From NCBI GenBank assembly GCA_009772895.1, contig WOUP01000010.1, forward strand, positions 1 through 64,000: a DNA stretch of 64,000 bases, in the 5' to 3' direction. Each line of letters opens with the position of its first letter. Position 1 is the stretch's first letter. The position numbers and the translations under genes were made by a program. This document shows positions 54,717 to 63,550 of the stretch, piece after piece. The notes beneath the pieces are model-generated. The model was not told where the DNA came from. It ran no database searches and worked only from the letters and a program-made list of their open reading frames with translations. The stretch comes from Puniceicoccaceae bacterium 5H. GTDB lineage: Bacteria; Verrucomicrobiota; Verrucomicrobiia; Opitutales; Oceanipulchritudinaceae.

Positions 54717-57700
54717 ATGAGCTCTGACTTCAGCCGCCAACGCTTCGACCCTCAAAACGATTTCGCCGCCGTGCTCATGCAACAGGGGCGCGTGCTGCTC
54801 GACGCAGACTGGAACGAGTGGATCGAGATCCTCGACCGCCGCATCCGGGCCGAAACAGTCGACATTATCGGGCGCGGCATCGTGCCCACCGAAACGCCCG
54901 ACGCCTTCCGCATCACCCTGGTCGGCGGCCACCTCACGATCGGCCTGGGCCGCATGTATGTGGATGGCCTGCTGGCGGAAAACCACGGGGCCGGGCCGGA
55001 GACATGGGACGATACGCTGGCGGAGTTGCGCGGCACGCAGCCGGTGGCTTACCAGGATCAGCCGTATTTGCCCGATGCCGAGGCGGTGGCGCCTCTGCCG
55101 GAAGGCGGCGGCCCCCATCTGGTCTACCTCAAGGTGTGGCAACGCGAAGTAACCTGGCTGGAGGACCCGGACCTGGTCGAGAGTGCGGTGGGCGTCGACA
55201 GCACCAGCCGTTGGCAGACCGTGTGGCAGGTGCGCCTGCTCGAAGACGTGGGCGACGGTGTAACCTGTGCCACGGCGGATGCCGAGATCCCGGGTTGGCT
55301 GGACGAAACGGCTCCGAGCGGCGGCCGTCTGACCACCGGCACCACGGACGTCGAAGCTGCGGGCGATCCTTGTATCGTGCCCCCGACGGGCGGTTACAAG
55401 GGGCTCGAGAACCGGCTCTACCGGGTCGAAGTCCACGCGGTCGATGAGGATGGCCAGGCCACCTTCAAATGGGCGCGGCACAACGCCAGCATCGCCACCG
55501 CCGTACGCTCGATCAACGGTACGAACCTCGTGGTCGATCTGGTGGGACGCGATGCGGAGCTGCGCTTTTCGACCGGCGACTGGGTAGAGATCACCGACGA
55601 TGTGCGCGAACTCGCCGGGCTGCCGGGCATCATGCGCCGCATTGCGGACGTAACCGACGCGACCCGCACCCTCACGCTCGAAAGCGCGCTGCCCGCCGGC
55701 ACCTTTCCCACCGATGTCGGCGGCGCGACCTTGCCCGCCCGACACACCCGCGTCCGCCGTTGGGACCAAAGGGGCCAAGTGCGCACGACCGACGGCGACG
55801 TACAGGCAGACCTGAGCGAGGCGGGCAGCACCGGCGTCATTCCGGTCGCGAGCGACGGCACCTCTATCGTGCTGGAGGACGGCATTTTCGTCACGTTTTC
55901 GCTGGAGGCAGACGGCACACGTTTCCGCCCGGGCGACTACTGGGTATTTGCCGCCCGCAGCGCGGATGCCTCGATCGAGATCTTGACCGAAGCCCCGCCG
56001 CGCGGCATCCACGCCCACTATTGTCGGCTGGCGGTCGTGACCTTTCCGGAAACGGTGATCGACTGCCGCACGTTCTGGCCGCCGGAATGCGCGGGCGGCG
56101 GTTGTGACTGCACGGTCTGCGTCACGCCCGAAACCCACGAGGCCGGGACGTTGACGATCCAGCAGGCGCTCGACCAGGTGCGGGCCACGGGGGGCACGGT
56201 GTGCCTCGCCGCGGGCATCTACAATATCCCCGAACCGCTGCGGGTTGAGGGCGCGCTCTCGGTGCGCATGCGCGGTCAGGGCTGGCAGACCCTGCTGGTG
56301 CACACGGGTCCCGGCGCGGCCATGCACATCCGCGGCTGCCTCGGCTTCACCCTGGAACGCCTGTCGGTCGTGACCTCGCGGCTGGAATACACGCCAGCGG
56401 ATGTGGGCATCGCCAACTGTGGCGATATCGAGGTACGCGCGTGCTATTTTCTGCAACTCGGCGGGCGCGAAGTCTCGAAAGCAGCCATCGGCTTGAGCGG
56501 TGCGGTCTTGCACGCGCGTCTGCAGGACAACGTATTTTTCGCCGCCGGCGGCATCTCGAATGCCTCCCTGCCCGACGATGCGAATGACGAGCAAGGCAGC
56601 GAGGTGGCCACGTTGCTGACATTGGGCCTGCGGTGCGAGCGCAACCAGATGCTTTGTGAAGACTTCGGTGTGCGCCTGCGAGGGCTGTGCTTGCACACCG
56701 GCGAAACCGTCATCGCCGACAACTTCGTCAACGAGGCCCAGGCCGGCGGCATCCGTCTGACGGGCTATGTCGCGGCCAAGGTGCTCTACGGCTCGCGTTG
56801 CGACATTCGCCACAACACCTTGCGCGTCGCGGGAGACGGCATCGTGTGCGGCACGGACAATACCCGGATCGACGCCAACGACATCGGCCAGTTCTCCACC
56901 TCGCAGTCGGGCCACGGCATCGTGATCCAGGAAGGGGTTTCCGGCGCACCGATCACGCGACTGCAAATCACCGGCAATCGCATCGACGGGCTGGAGGACC
57001 ACGGTATTTACCTGCTGACAGCCATCGAGTCGGCCCTGATCAAGCTGAACCAGATCGAGGACGTCGAGGGCGCCGCCATCCTGATGGATCCGGATGCGTC
57101 CGCGGGGCACCTGGCAGTCGAGAACAACCAGATCGTGGGCGCGGCGGCCTTGACGCGCGCCGCCAGCGACAGCGAGCCACTGGTGGCGGGGGTGCACCTG
57201 TTACGGGTCCGCGACCTGGACTTCGCCGGCAATTCCCTCCGCGACACGGGCGTCAACGCCGGTCTGGCGCGGCGGTTGGTCGGGGTGCAGTTTACCGCGT
57301 GCGGTCGAGTGCGTTGCGACGGCAACCGCATCGTCAACCTCGGACCTTTGGCGGGCACGGTCGGCGACACGGTTTCCATCGCCGTGCTAGGCAGCCACCG
57401 GCAGGTCAGCCTGGCCAACAACACCGTGCTGCGGCAGGAATCCCCGCCCGTCAGCGGCATCAAGAACGTCTGGTATGCACTGCAGGTGATCGCCCGCCCG
57501 CAGCCCGACGACGACGGCAATCTCGGCACCCGTGCCTACGCATTGGGACACTCCGGTCATCTCGCGTGGTCCGAGGATCGCGAATATGTGCTCGGTTCGT
57601 CCCGCCTCAGTGTGCAGGCCATTGCGCCGGGCGGCATGCAGGTGCGCGGCAACACCTTTGAGGGTGAGAGCAGTCGCGAGCTGGTGCAGATCCAGGCGGG

Positions 57701-57983
57701 CCGCCTCATCCTGAACGACAACAGCGTGCGCCGCGACGATCAAGGAGCACTGCTGGCCCACATGGCGGCAGAATACATCGTGATGAACGGCAATCACTTC
57801 GAATCTTACCGAGGCGATCAGGACGCCGTGCGCCTGCAGGTACCTCAGCCGACCGCCCCCACCCACGTGCCGGAGCCCGTGAATTACGCTGTGCTCGGCA
57901 ACATCGTGAGCGGGCTCGTGCGCATCAATGGGCAGCGTCTGCCCGAGGCGCTGCAAACGCCCTACAACCGCGAAATGATTTGA
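54717..57983 (+). CDS. DUF6519 / right-handed beta-helix eCIS protein
   Basis: The product is 1088 residues. The start FSRQRFDPQNDFAAVLMQQGRVLLDADWNEWIEI (in parts) is the DUF6519 pattern common at this place in eCIS loci. From about residue 490 the sequence is a parallel beta-helix with repeats such as LQITGNRIDGLEDHGIYLL and LIKLNQIEDVEGAAILM. A Cys cluster (CAGGGCDCTVC) marks the junction. It may be the fibre or a surface-binding element. No typical fibre gene is otherwise present. Confidence 0.82.
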   Translation: MSSDFSRQRFDPQNDFAAVLMQQGRVLLDADWNEWIEILDRRIRAETVDIIGRGIVPTETPDAFRITLVGGHLTIGLGRMYVDGLLAENHGAGPETWDDTLAELRGTQPVAYQDQPYLPDAEAVAPLPEGGGPHLVYLKVWQREVTWLEDPDLVESAVGVDSTSRWQTVWQVRLLEDVGDGVTCATADAEIPGWLDETAPSGGRLTTGTTDVEAAGDPCIVPPTGGYKGLENRLYRVEVHAVDEDGQATFKWARHNASIATAVRSINGTNLVVDLVGRDAELRFSTGDWVEITDDVRELAGLPGIMRRIADVTDATRTLTLESALPAGTFPTDVGGATLPARHTRVRRWDQRGQVRTTDGDVQADLSEAGSTGVIPVASDGTSIVLEDGIFVTFSLEADGTRFRPGDYWVFAARSADASIEILTEAPPRGIHAHYCRLAVVTFPETVIDCRTFWPPECAGGGCDCTVCVTPETHEAGTLTIQQALDQVRATGGTVCLAAGIYNIPEPLRVEGALSVRMRGQGWQTLLVHTGPGAAMHIRGCLGFTLERLSVVTSRLEYTPADVGIANCGDIEVRACYFLQLGGREVSKAAIGLSGAVLHARLQDNVFFAAGGISNASLPDDANDEQGSEVATLLTLGLRCERNQMLCEDFGVRLRGLCLHTGETVIADNFVNEAQAGGIRLTGYVAAKVLYGSRCDIRHNTLRVAGDGIVCGTDNTRIDANDIGQFSTSQSGHGIVIQEGVSGAPITRLQITGNRIDGLEDHGIYLLTAIESALIKLNQIEDVEGAAILMDPDASAGHLAVENNQIVGAAALTRAASDSEPLVAGVHLLRVRDLDFAGNSLRDTGVNAGLARRLVGVQFTACGRVRCDGNRIVNLGPLAGTVGDTVSIAVLGSHRQVSLANNTVLRQESPPVSGIKNVWYALQVIARPQPDDDGNLGTRAYALGHSGHLAWSEDREYVLGSSRLSVQAIAPGGMQVRGNTFEGESSRELVQIQAGRLILNDNSVRRDDQGALLAHMAAEYIVMNGNHFESYRGDQDAVRLQVPQPTAPTHVPEPVNYAVLGNIVSGLVRINGQRLPEALQTPYNREMI

Positions 57984-57985
57984 CC

Positions 57986-58534
57986 ATGAACATCGAAATC
58001 TCCCGCAAGGAACTCAATCTCAAGACGCTGGCCCGCAAGCTCTTCGAGATCAAAGGCACAGGCGCGACCGCCAAGGAGGAACGTGCCGTCGAAGCGATTG
58101 TGCACGCCAATCCGCACCTGGCCCGCATCGACAGGATACCCGCCGGAACGGTGGTCGCCATCCCCAACGTGGAGGGCATCAGCCGCATCCCCGGCGTCCG
58201 GGTCGACCCGGAAGAGACCGATGAGATGGAGACCTCCATCGCCGGTCTGCAGGAGGCGCTGGACGATGCCCGTAAGGCCATGGTGCGCGCGCAACGGGAA
58301 CGTGCCGAGGCGGATGAGGCGTCTCTGGCGATGCTCGCGAAAAGCCGCGACGAACTGGCCCAGCTCTCGGAAGCGGTCAAGACGCAACTGCCCAAAACGG
58401 AGAAGGCCATCCAGCAGCATCAAGCGGAGCTGAAAGAGCGAGAGGCCCAGCGGGATGCAGAACTCAAAAAGCTGCAGCAAGGCCTCTCCATCATCAACGA
58501 ACTCCTGCAAAAACAGAATCGGTTGCGCTCCTGA
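57986..58534 (+). CDS. LysM-like plus coiled-coil protein ending the eCIS operon
   Basis: The product is 182 residues. The first 75 are LysM-like (LARKLFEIKG ... VHANPHLARIDRIPAGTVVAIPNVEG, in parts). Residues 80-182 form a long coiled coil (heptad Leu/Ala pattern, many Glu, Arg, Gln). It lies 2 bp after the DUF6519 gene. It could cap, anchor or measure the particle; function is unknown. Confidence 0.72.
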   Translation: MNIEISRKELNLKTLARKLFEIKGTGATAKEERAVEAIVHANPHLARIDRIPAGTVVAIPNVEGISRIPGVRVDPEETDEMETSIAGLQEALDDARKAMVRAQRERAEADEASLAMLAKSRDELAQLSEAVKTQLPKTEKAIQQHQAELKEREAQRDAELKKLQQGLSIINELLQKQNRLRS

Positions 58535-58553
58535 AGCTCGACCGAGGCGTACA

Positions 58554-58574
58554 TAAAAAATCCCCAAACGGGGA
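58554..58574 (-). terminator. Terminator of tRNA-Ala (minus strand)
   Basis: The minus strand reads TCCCC-GTTT-GGGGA followed by TTTTTT, a stem at 58561-58574 with the U-run at 58555-58560. It lies 48 bp after the tRNA 3' end and may also end the convergent eCIS transcript. Confidence 0.8.
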
Positions 58575-58622
58575 GTGACGCTTTTCGTTTTCCACCTTTT
58601 TCGCCCTGCAGGAGGGGAAAAA

Positions 58623-58698
58623 TGGTGGAGCCGATCGGGATCGAACCGACGACCTCCACAATGCCATTGTGGCGCTCTTCCAACTGAGCTACGGCCCC
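58623..58698 (-). tRNA. tRNA-Ala (GGC anticodon)
   Basis: The minus strand gives a 76-base cloverleaf: acceptor GGGGCCG with CGGCTCC, D-arm GCTCAGTTGGAAGAGC, anticodon stem CCACA/TGTGG with loop ATGGCAT (anticodon GGC), T-arm GGTTCGATCC, and an encoded CCA end. The G3-U70 pair, the main identity element of tRNA-Ala, is present. Confidence 0.97.
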
Positions 58699-58765
58699 AA
58701 ACGAAAGTTCATATAGAGCCAGACGCTGCTGACTTGGTCAATACCTTTTTAGAAGAAAATGCGTT

Positions 58766-59581
58766 TTATTCGGCGGTAAAGGTCAACTGCCACGTCTTGG
58801 CCTCACCATCCGGCGGCGGTCCGGGCGAGCGTGCCTGGCGAAAGGCGGCCAATACCGCGGCGTCGAAGGCCGAGTCGCCACTGCCTTTGACAATGCGCAC
58901 GCCCACGAACTGGCCGGAGGCCGTCACCGTGAAGGACGCACGGGCTTCGAGGCCCGGCACGCCGACGGCCTGAAAAGCGGCCTGCAGGCGGGCACGCACG
59001 CGTTGGGCGTAGGACTGCAATTGGGATTGGGTGGCGGCGCTGGTGGACGCCGGCAGATTCAGGTCCATCTGCCCCACCGTGCTGCTCAGGCGCTGCTGCA
59101 GATTACTGGTCTGCAGGCGTGGCGCGCTGACCGGCTTGGGCTTGGGGGCCTCTTTGACGACCTGTTTGGGCAGATCCCGGTTTTTCGCCCAATCCGCGTA
59201 GTTCGCTTTCGGTTTGGGCTTCGGCTTTGGAGCGGGCTTGGGCGGCGGCTTGGATTCCACCTTCGGCGCCGGTTCGGGCTCGGGTTCCGGTTCGGGCTCG
59301 GGCAGCGGCGGCAACTCTACCGGATTGACCTGCGGCAGGTCCTCCAGCTTGGAGGTCTCGAGTGGCGCCAGCTCTTCGTCTTGCTCAGGCTCGGCCGGGG
59401 CCGACTGGCTCTGCTGTGCCTGGGCCGCCGTGAGGTCGGCCGGGTCGACCAACTCAAATTCCAGCGGCTCCGGTTCCCGCTTCCAGGCCGAGATCAGTCC
59501 CATCACGATAAGCACCAGCAGCCCCAGCACATGGATCGTGCCGGAGATGGCGTAGGCGCGTTTCTGAACGAGGGTGGCCAT
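58766..59581 (-). CDS. TolA/TonB-like periplasm-spanning protein
   Basis: The product is 271 residues with one N-terminal membrane helix (ISGTIHVLGLLVLIVMGLIS), a Pro/Glu/Lys-rich spacer and a C-terminal TonB/TolA-like domain (RLQAAFQAVGVPGLEARASFTV ... RIVKGSGDSAFDAAVLAAF, in parts). It ends a TolQ-TolR-like operon and lies 5 bp after the tolR-like gene. It may serve the cell envelope (Tol) or TonB receptors. Confidence 0.85.
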   Translation of the reverse strand: MATLVQKRAYAISGTIHVLGLLVLIVMGLISAWKREPEPLEFELVDPADLTAAQAQQSQSAPAEPEQDEELAPLETSKLEDLPQVNPVELPPLPEPEPEPEPEPAPKVESKPPPKPAPKPKPKPKANYADWAKNRDLPKQVVKEAPKPKPVSAPRLQTSNLQQRLSSTVGQMDLNLPASTSAATQSQLQSYAQRVRARLQAAFQAVGVPGLEARASFTVTASGQFVGVRIVKGSGDSAFDAAVLAAFRQARSPGPPPDGEAKTWQLTFTAE

Positions 59582-59586
59582 ACGGG

Positions 59587-60000
59587 CTACTGAGCGACGG
59601 TCTGCAGGCTGATCTTGTTGAGCCCCTGCCCTTTCACCTGGCCGAGCACTTCGATGACTTTCTGGTAGGCCAGGCTCTCGTCGGCGCGGATCTGGATGAC
59701 GGGCGGATCCTCTTCCATCGCGATGAGGGAAAGGGTATCGTCGAGTTGCGCGGGCGTCATCGGCTCATCGCCCCAATAGATCTGACCGCTGGCGTCGATG
59801 CCGATGACTTCGACTTCGACCTGGCTGCCGCTACTCTGGCGGGGCTTGTCCTTGGGCAGGTTGATGTCGATCGACTGCTCCAGCAGCGGGGCAGTGATCA
59901 TGAAAATGATGAGCAGGGAGAAGGCGAGGTCGATCAACGGGGTCACGTTGAGTTCGGACATCGCGCTCAGGCGTTCCTTGCGGGTAAAGCTACGCGCCAT
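59587..60000 (-). CDS. TolR/ExbD-family subunit
   Basis: The product is 137 residues. SELNVTPLIDLAFSLLIIFMIT (as NVTPLIDLAFSLL) has the conserved membrane Asp for proton flow. It lies 9 bp after the tolQ-like gene. Confidence 0.92.
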   Translation of the reverse strand: MARSFTRKERLSAMSELNVTPLIDLAFSLLIIFMITAPLLEQSIDINLPKDKPRQSSGSQVEVEVIGIDASGQIYWGDEPMTPAQLDDTLSLIAMEEDPPVIQIRADESLAYQKVIEVLGQVKGQGLNKISLQTVAQ

Positions 60001-60009
60001 GGCAGTCTC

Positions 60010-60735
60010 CTAGTCGTTGCTCACGCGTTGCACCGGCACACGCTCTTCGCCGCTGTCGCTGAGGTCGGCGGCCTCCAGCTCAATGCGGTCGGCAAGGTTA
60101 CTGGCGTAGGTTTCCAGATCGAGGATGGCCTGCTTGACCTGCATCAGCAGGTAATTGTAGCCAAACACGGCGGGGATGGCCACGAGCAGGCCCGCGACGG
60201 TCGTCAGCAGGGCGCCCGAAACGCCCGGGGCGAGCGACGCGATGCTGGCCGCGGAATCACCCGAGATGGAACCGAAGGCGTCCATGACGCCCCACACGGT
60301 GCCGAGCAGGCCAAGAAACGGTGCGCCGGAAACGACGGTACTGAGCATGACCATCTTCTCTTCGTAGCGGCTCGCGCCCCGCGAGACTTCCCGCGTCAAC
60401 GCGTTCTCCATGTGCTCGATCGCGTGGCGCTCGTTGGGCGCCCGGTGAAAGGCCTGGAGCCCCGCCCGGGTGACTTCGGCGTAAGGCCCGCGGGCCCCGT
60501 CGAGGTTCGGGTCGATGCGCAGCAAGGTCCGGCTTTGCTCAAGGCGCTTTACGAAGGCGCGGTTCGCCCGCTTCATGCGCTTGAGGTCCATGGACTTGCC
60601 GACCATCAGCTGCCAAGCGTAGAGACTGCAAATCAGCAGTACCACGACAATCAACTGGCCCGCGAAATTTGAACTGATAAAGTAGTCCAGAACGTTAGCG
60701 AGCTGTGGAGTAAAGGCCGTTTCCCAGAAAGTCAT
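60010..60735 (-). CDS. TolQ/ExbB-family subunit
   Basis: The product is 241 residues with three membrane segments (FAGQLIVVVLLICSLYAW; APFLGLLGTVWGVMDAF; ALLTTVAGLLVAIPAVFGYNYL). The core GLLGTVWGVMDAF and LLTTVAGLLVAIPA are the TolQ type. The ATG at 60735 is preferred over an earlier start. First gene of the operon. Confidence 0.92.
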   Translation of the reverse strand: MTFWETAFTPQLANVLDYFISSNFAGQLIVVVLLICSLYAWQLMVGKSMDLKRMKRANRAFVKRLEQSRTLLRIDPNLDGARGPYAEVTRAGLQAFHRAPNERHAIEHMENALTREVSRGASRYEEKMVMLSTVVSGAPFLGLLGTVWGVMDAFGSISGDSAASIASLAPGVSGALLTTVAGLLVAIPAVFGYNYLLMQVKQAILDLETYASNLADRIELEAADLSDSGEERVPVQRVSND

Positions 60736-60877
60736 TCGATTACAAGACGATAGACCCTCGCCAATACCTTCCAATTCAAAAAAAACCCTAGACCGGCATT
60801 TTGCTGGACTTCAATTACAACGAGACCAACAAAAGGGGTTCCTGTTTTCCTATACCGTTTCCAATTATTTGCCCCCT
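60736..60877. promoter_or_regulatory. Divergent tolQ-like / PfkB-kinase promoter region
   Basis: This AT-rich 142-bp gap separates two divergent transcription units and must carry both promoters. No hexamer pair was clear enough to assign. Confidence 0.35.
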
Positions 60878-61990
60878 ATGGATTACAAAGCGCAGACGCT
60901 TGAAGAACTCTCGACCAAAACCAGCCGCGCCGCTGAAAAGCACGCCCTGCTCGGGTTTGACGGTTTCGTCGACAAGATCATGAAGGTCGTGCAGAGCCGT
61001 CAAGGCCAAGGTCGAGCCTTCGAAGCGATGACCGAGATCACGCAATTCGGCGATCGCATCAACGCCGCCGCGGGCGAGAGCGCCAACATTGAGCTTTACC
61101 CCGAAATGGAAAAGCTGGGGGGCAACGGGCCGATCATGGCCAACGCAGTGCGCGCGGGCGGGATCGACACGACCTACATCGGCGCTTTGGGTCAACCGCT
61201 CGAACCCGTGTTTGCCGACTTCGCCAAGCAGTGCAAAGTCGTCAGCGTCTGCAACCCCGGCGTCACCCACGCGCTGGAATTCGACGACGGCAAGATCATG
61301 CTGGGTATGACGGCGCCGCTCGACGAGATCACTTACGAGCGCATTCTCGACACCATGGGCGAAGGCGCGTTCCTCGACGCCATCAGCCGGGCGGACCTCA
61401 TCGGGCTGGTCAACTGGACCATGATCCCGAACATGACCACCTTGTTCAACGACCTGCTGACCAAGGTGCTGCCCAACCTCGGGCCCAAGGAAGGCGGCCG
61501 CTACTTTTTCTTCGACCTCGCCGACCCGGCCAAGCGCGCCCCGAGCGACATCCTCTCCGTGCTCAAGACCATCCCCCGCTTCTGCGCACATGGCAGCGTG
61601 ACCCTTGGCCTGAACCTGGCCGAAGCGCGCCAGATTTCCCGCGTGCTGAACATGAGCGAACAGAGCAGCAACGGCGAAGAAATCCGCCTGATGGCCGAGC
61701 GCATCCGCGAAGAGCTGGACCTGACCTGCGTCGTGGTGCACCCGCGCAACGGTGCCGCCGCCTCGACCAAGGAAGGCTCCTGGTGGGTCGACGGTCCGTT
61801 CTGCGCCAAGCCGCTGATCAGCACGGGCGCGGGCGACCACTTCAATGCCGGCTTCTCCACCGCCCAGGCGATCGGCCTCAGCATTCCGGCCTGCCTGACG
61901 GTCGCCGTCTCGACCAGCGGTCAATACGTGCGCACGGCCAAGAGCCCGTCGCTCTACGATACGGCCCGCTTTATCGAAAACTGGGAATAG
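60878..61990 (+). CDS. PfkB-family carbohydrate kinase
   Basis: The product is 370 residues. LLGFDGFVDKIMKV, KLGGNGPIMANAVRAGG and the C-terminal STGAGDHFNAGFSTAQ (anion-hole GAGD with catalytic Asp) are the PfkB/ribokinase pattern. It is longer than usual ribokinases and the sugar cannot be read. The ATG at 60878 is preferred over a TTG nine bases earlier. Confidence 0.88.
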   Translation: MDYKAQTLEELSTKTSRAAEKHALLGFDGFVDKIMKVVQSRQGQGRAFEAMTEITQFGDRINAAAGESANIELYPEMEKLGGNGPIMANAVRAGGIDTTYIGALGQPLEPVFADFAKQCKVVSVCNPGVTHALEFDDGKIMLGMTAPLDEITYERILDTMGEGAFLDAISRADLIGLVNWTMIPNMTTLFNDLLTKVLPNLGPKEGGRYFFFDLADPAKRAPSDILSVLKTIPRFCAHGSVTLGLNLAEARQISRVLNMSEQSSNGEEIRLMAERIREELDLTCVVVHPRNGAAASTKEGSWWVDGPFCAKPLISTGAGDHFNAGFSTAQAIGLSIPACLTVAVSTSGQYVRTAKSPSLYDTARFIENWE

Positions 61991-62021
61991 TGCCCGCGAT
62001 CGAGCGCATTTTACTGCAAAA

Positions 62022-62050
62022 AAGCCCCGTCGTTGTGACGGGGCTTTTTG
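62022..62050 (+). terminator. Bidirectional terminator between kinase and aldo/keto reductase
   Basis: A 10-bp stem (AAGCCCCGTC at 62022-62031 and GACGGGGCTT at 62037-62046) with a 5-base loop has A-rich sequence before it and TTTTT after it, so it can serve both converging genes. Confidence 0.9.
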
Positions 62051-62054
62051 GTGG

Positions 62055-63089
62055 CTAGACCCGAGGCGGGTTCAGCAGGCGAAAGCCGTCGAGGTTACGG
62101 TAGGCATAGTAGGGGTAAGGCGGCGTCACCTGGCTGGCTTTGTCCAGTCGAGCGATCTGTTCCGGTGAAAGCATCCACCCGACCGCACCCAGGTTGTCGC
62201 GCAACTGCTTTTCGTTTCGCGCTCCAATGATGACGCTCGAGACGGTCGGCCGCTGCAGCAGCCAGTTGATCGCCACCTGCGGGACCGTCTTGCCGGTTTC
62301 GGCCGCCACCTCGTCCAGCGCGTCGACCACGTCGTAGAGATAGGCATCGGCGACCGGCGGAGCAAAGTCGGCCGTGCCGTGCAAGCGACTGCCTGCCGGG
62401 ATGGGTTGACCGCGACGGATCTTGCCCGTCAGGCGCCCCCACCCCAGCGGACTCCAGACCAGCGCTCCCACCCCTTGGTCGCGGGCCAACGGCATCAACT
62501 CCCACTCATAATCGCGCCCGACCAGAGAGTAGTAAACCTGGTGCGCCACGTGGCGGGGATACTGACCGCGATCGGACACGGAAAGCGCCTTCATCAGCTC
62601 CCAGCCAGCAAAGTTGGAGGCCCCGATGTAGCGCACTTTCCCCTGCTGAACCAAATCGGACAGGGTCGACAAGACTTCTTCCTGAGGCGTCGAGGCATCG
62701 AAGGCGTGTAACTGCAGCAAATCCACATAGTCCGTCTTCAGGCGCCGCAGGGAGGCTTCGACCGCGCGCAGCAAACGCCAGCGGGAGGAACCGCGCTCCA
62801 TCGGCCCGTCTCCGGTCGGCAGCGATGTCTTGGTGGAAATGATGACCTGATCCCGTCGCCCTTCCAGCGCGGCCCCCAGAATCTCCTCCGACGCGCCATC
62901 GGAGTAGACGTCGGCCGTGTCGAAGAAGTTCAGCCCGGCTTCCAGACAGATGTCGATCAGGCGGCGGGCTTCCTCGACTCCCGTTTGGCCCCAGTGGCTG
63001 AAGAGCGGCCCACGTCCGCCGAAGGTGCCTGTGCCCAGGCAGAGAGCAGGGATCCGAAGTCCCGAGCGACCCAGTTTGTTGTATTCCAT
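62055..63089 (-). CDS. Aldo/keto reductase
   Basis: The product is 344 residues. It has FFDTADVYSDGASEEILGAAL (catalytic Asp and Tyr), ISTKTSLPTGDGP (Lys) and DYVDLLQLHAFD (His), then the NADPH region VIIGARNEKQLRDNLGA. It belongs to the Tas/YajO-type AKR group. It is divergent from an ArsR-type regulator with a strong operator between them. Confidence 0.9.
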   Translation of the reverse strand: MEYNKLGRSGLRIPALCLGTGTFGGRGPLFSHWGQTGVEEARRLIDICLEAGLNFFDTADVYSDGASEEILGAALEGRRDQVIISTKTSLPTGDGPMERGSSRWRLLRAVEASLRRLKTDYVDLLQLHAFDASTPQEEVLSTLSDLVQQGKVRYIGASNFAGWELMKALSVSDRGQYPRHVAHQVYYSLVGRDYEWELMPLARDQGVGALVWSPLGWGRLTGKIRRGQPIPAGSRLHGTADFAPPVADAYLYDVVDALDEVAAETGKTVPQVAINWLLQRPTVSSVIIGARNEKQLRDNLGAVGWMLSPEQIARLDKASQVTPPYPYYAYRNLDGFRLLNPPRV

Positions 63090-63115
63090 ACCTCCCAGCT
63101 AACTCACATAATTCA

Positions 63116-63138
63116 ATATTTCAATATTATTGAAATAT
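63116..63138. promoter_or_regulatory. Perfect operator dyad between AKR and ArsR-type genes
   Basis: An 11-bp perfect inverted repeat with one central base: ATATTTCAATA (63116-63126), then T, then TATTGAAATAT (63128-63138). It lies in the 91-bp divergent gap (63090-63180). ArsR-family proteins bind such AT-rich dyads, so it probably controls both genes. Confidence 0.75.
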
Positions 63139-63180
63139 AAACCTGTTGTAATAACCGGTTCAGGCGGTAGATTCTCTACG

Positions 63181-63540
63181 ATGCGCGCCCTGGTCCACCC
63201 TCCCCTGGAAGACGTTTCGCTGGAAGGCCTCCTGTATGCCCTGAGCGACGGCACGCGTCTGCAGATCGTGTGGGAGCTTTCTCAGGCGTCGCCGCGTTCG
63301 CTCAACTGTGCGGAGGCGGTCGCAAAGATCGCGGACCTGGCACCCTCGACGCGCTCTCACCATTTCCGCATCCTGCGCGAGGGCGGCGTCATCCGCTCGG
63401 AAAGGAAGGGCAAGGAATGCAACAACGTGCTGCGGGCCGACGAACTCGAGCAGAAGTTCCCGGGCCTGTTGTCCACGATCTTGCGTCAGTACAGCGAAAA
63501 GGCCCGCCATAGTGACGAGCCTTTCCCGAAAAAAAGTTGA
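63181..63540 (+). CDS. ArsR-family winged-helix regulator
   Basis: The product is 119 residues. LYALSDGTRLQIVWELSQ, then APSTRSHHFRILREGGVIRSERKGKE, in parts, form the ArsR winged HTH. No metal-binding CxC motif is seen; Cys26-type positions are single, so it may sense something other than a metal. The ATG at 63181 is chosen since earlier codons would cover the operator. Confidence 0.85.
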   Translation: MRALVHPPLEDVSLEGLLYALSDGTRLQIVWELSQASPRSLNCAEAVAKIADLAPSTRSHHFRILREGGVIRSERKGKECNNVLRADELEQKFPGLLSTILRQYSEKARHSDEPFPKKS

Positions 63541-63550
63541 GAACCGGGCG

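Noticed and set aside
54579-57197. An 872-residue minus-strand frame opposite the DUF6519 gene
   Set aside because: Antisense shadow in high-GC DNA; the plus-strand product has recognisable beta-helix repeats.
58623-58698. tRNA-Ala as the integration site of the eCIS cluster
   Set aside because: No second copy of its 3' end was seen at the other end of the cluster, and no integrase is present in the region.
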